DNA of 5,749 nt from Elusimicrobiaceae bacterium (GTDB taxonomy: Bacteria > Elusimicrobiota > Elusimicrobia > Elusimicrobiales > Elusimicrobiaceae), in assembly GCA_024405075.1 (NCBI GenBank), contig JAKSPG010000091.1, positions 1 through 5,749 of the forward strand, in the 5' to 3' direction. The translations under genes and the position numbers were made by a program. Positions within the stretch are counted from its first letter, which is position 1. The number at the start of each line of letters is the position of its first letter. The notes below the pieces were generated by a model. It did no database searches and had not been told where the DNA came from. It saw nothing but the letters and a program-made list of their open reading frames with translations. Shown piece by piece: positions 5,015 through 5,749 of this stretch.

Positions 5015-5749
5015 ATGAGTACCGATAATTTTCCGCAAATTGACAAAAAACAACAAGCCCGCTGGGAAGAAGCCCGCCTTTTTGCCAGCCCCAAAATGCC
5101 CTCCGGCAAGAAATTTTATTGTTTGGATATGTTCCCGTATCCGTCGGGTGCGGGGTTGCACGTTGGTCACCCGGAAGGGTATACCGCTTCCGATATTTTG
5201 ACCCGCTATAAACGCATGAACGGCTACGACGTTCTCCACCCCATGGGCTGGGACGCGTTTGGCTTGCCTGCGGAAAATTACGCCATTGCTACCGGGGTGC
5301 ACCCGCGCGTTACCACGCAAAAAAATATTGATAATTTCCGTCGTCAAATTAAATCTATCGGCCTGGCCTACGATTGGGACCGCGAAGTGGACACTACTGA
5401 CCCGAACTACTATAAATGGACCCAATGGATATTTTTACAACTGTTCAAAAAAGGACTCGCCTACGAATCTACCGTCCCAATAAATTGGTGCCCGTCTTGT
5501 AAAACAGGGCTTGCTAACGAGGAAGTATTTAACGGAAAATGCGAGCGTTGCGGACACGAAATAGAACGTCGTGCCTTGCGCCAATGGATCTTAAAAATTA
5601 CCGATTATGCCGAACAACTGCTGGAAGGTTTAGATGAGTTGGACTGGCCGGAAAGCACGCTGACTATGCAGAAAAATTGGATTGGCAAATCTAACGGGGC
5701 TAATGTGCTTTTTAAACTGGACGGACACGACGATACGTTAACCGTCTAC
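5015..5749 (+). CDS. leuS: Leucyl-tRNA synthetase (partial, C-terminus off the window)
   Basis: Class I aminoacyl-tRNA synthetase that charges tRNA-Leu in the cytoplasm. The first 245 codons of a protein usually of about 800-870 residues are present, with no stop before the right edge. Visible: the ATP-binding HIGH signature as HVGH (49-52) in DMFPYPSGAGLHVGHPEGY, the conserved GWDAFGLPAENYAI (78-91), a zinc-binding insertion with paired cysteines C159/C162 and C176/C179, and MQKNWIG (218-224) just before the editing (CP1) domain, which begins at the edge. The KMSKS motif and anticodon-binding domain lie outside. The ATG at 5015 is the natural family start (STDNFPQIDKKQQARWEEA). It is preceded only by A/T-rich sequence without a ribosome-binding site. 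It is divergent from the pilin at 4358-4855. Confidence 0.97.
   Translation, partial: MSTDNFPQIDKKQQARWEEARLFASPKMPSGKKFYCLDMFPYPSGAGLHVGHPEGYTASDILTRYKRMNGYDVLHPMGWDAFGLPAENYAIATGVHPRVTTQKNIDNFRRQIKSIGLAYDWDREVDTTDPNYYKWTQWIFLQLFKKGLAYESTVPINWCPSCKTGLANEEVFNGKCERCGHEIERRALRQWILKITDYAEQLLEGLDELDWPESTLTMQKNWIGKSNGANVLFKLDGHDDTLTVY

Overview
The window looks like a chromosomal stretch of a gram-negative-type bacterium, most likely a gut Elusimicrobiota (Elusimicrobium-like) genome. The lineage is an inference. It rests on two single type IV pilin-like genes lying between unrelated housekeeping genes, with a pilin body (YFLANG.YA block after a LIIG-LAA-ALPQYQK helix) that I associate with the large pilin families of that phylum. 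The housekeeping proteins are too conserved to place the organism by eye.

Layout: (1) 1-1632, +, the C-terminal two thirds of ClpC, cut by the left edge. (2) 1650-2696, +, complete recA, 17 nt downstream of clpC with a clear Shine-Dalgarno, probably in the same transcription unit. (3) 2711-2789, a two-tier hairpin with U-tracts on both sides, acting as a bidirectional terminator between recA and the next gene. (4) 2788-3225, -, a type IV pilin-like gene whose body is intact but whose start, ribosome-binding site and prepilin leader are degenerate, next to a 17-base homopolymer. (5) 3305-3352, the promoter of that pilin. (6) 3470-4357, +, a complete XerD-like tyrosine recombinase whose -10 box lies only 6 nt before the ATG. 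(7) 4358-4855, -, a complete type IV pilin-like gene whose stop codon directly abuts the xerD stop codon. (8) 4885-4931, its promoter, an almost exact copy of the other pilin promoter. (9) 5015-5749, +, the first 245 codons of leuS (leucyl-tRNA synthetase), cut by the right edge.

Housekeeping genes (protein quality control, recombination and repair, chromosome dimer resolution, translation) all run on the + strand. The two pilin genes run on the - strand, each with its own copy of a ~47-48 bp promoter cassette. The cassette has a perfect TTGACA -35, a GATAAT -10, a homopolymeric A tract (A11 or A12) filling the spacer, and a small palindrome touching the -35. The tract differs by one base between copies, giving 16- and 17-nt spacers. 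This is the architecture of a slippage-controlled (phase-variable) promoter, and it is the most interesting signal in the window. The second is the corrupted start of the upstream pilin, which is either a decaying or switched-off pilin locus or a sequence error around a homopolymer. The third is that xerD and leuS both lack a Shine-Dalgarno and may give leaderless mRNAs.
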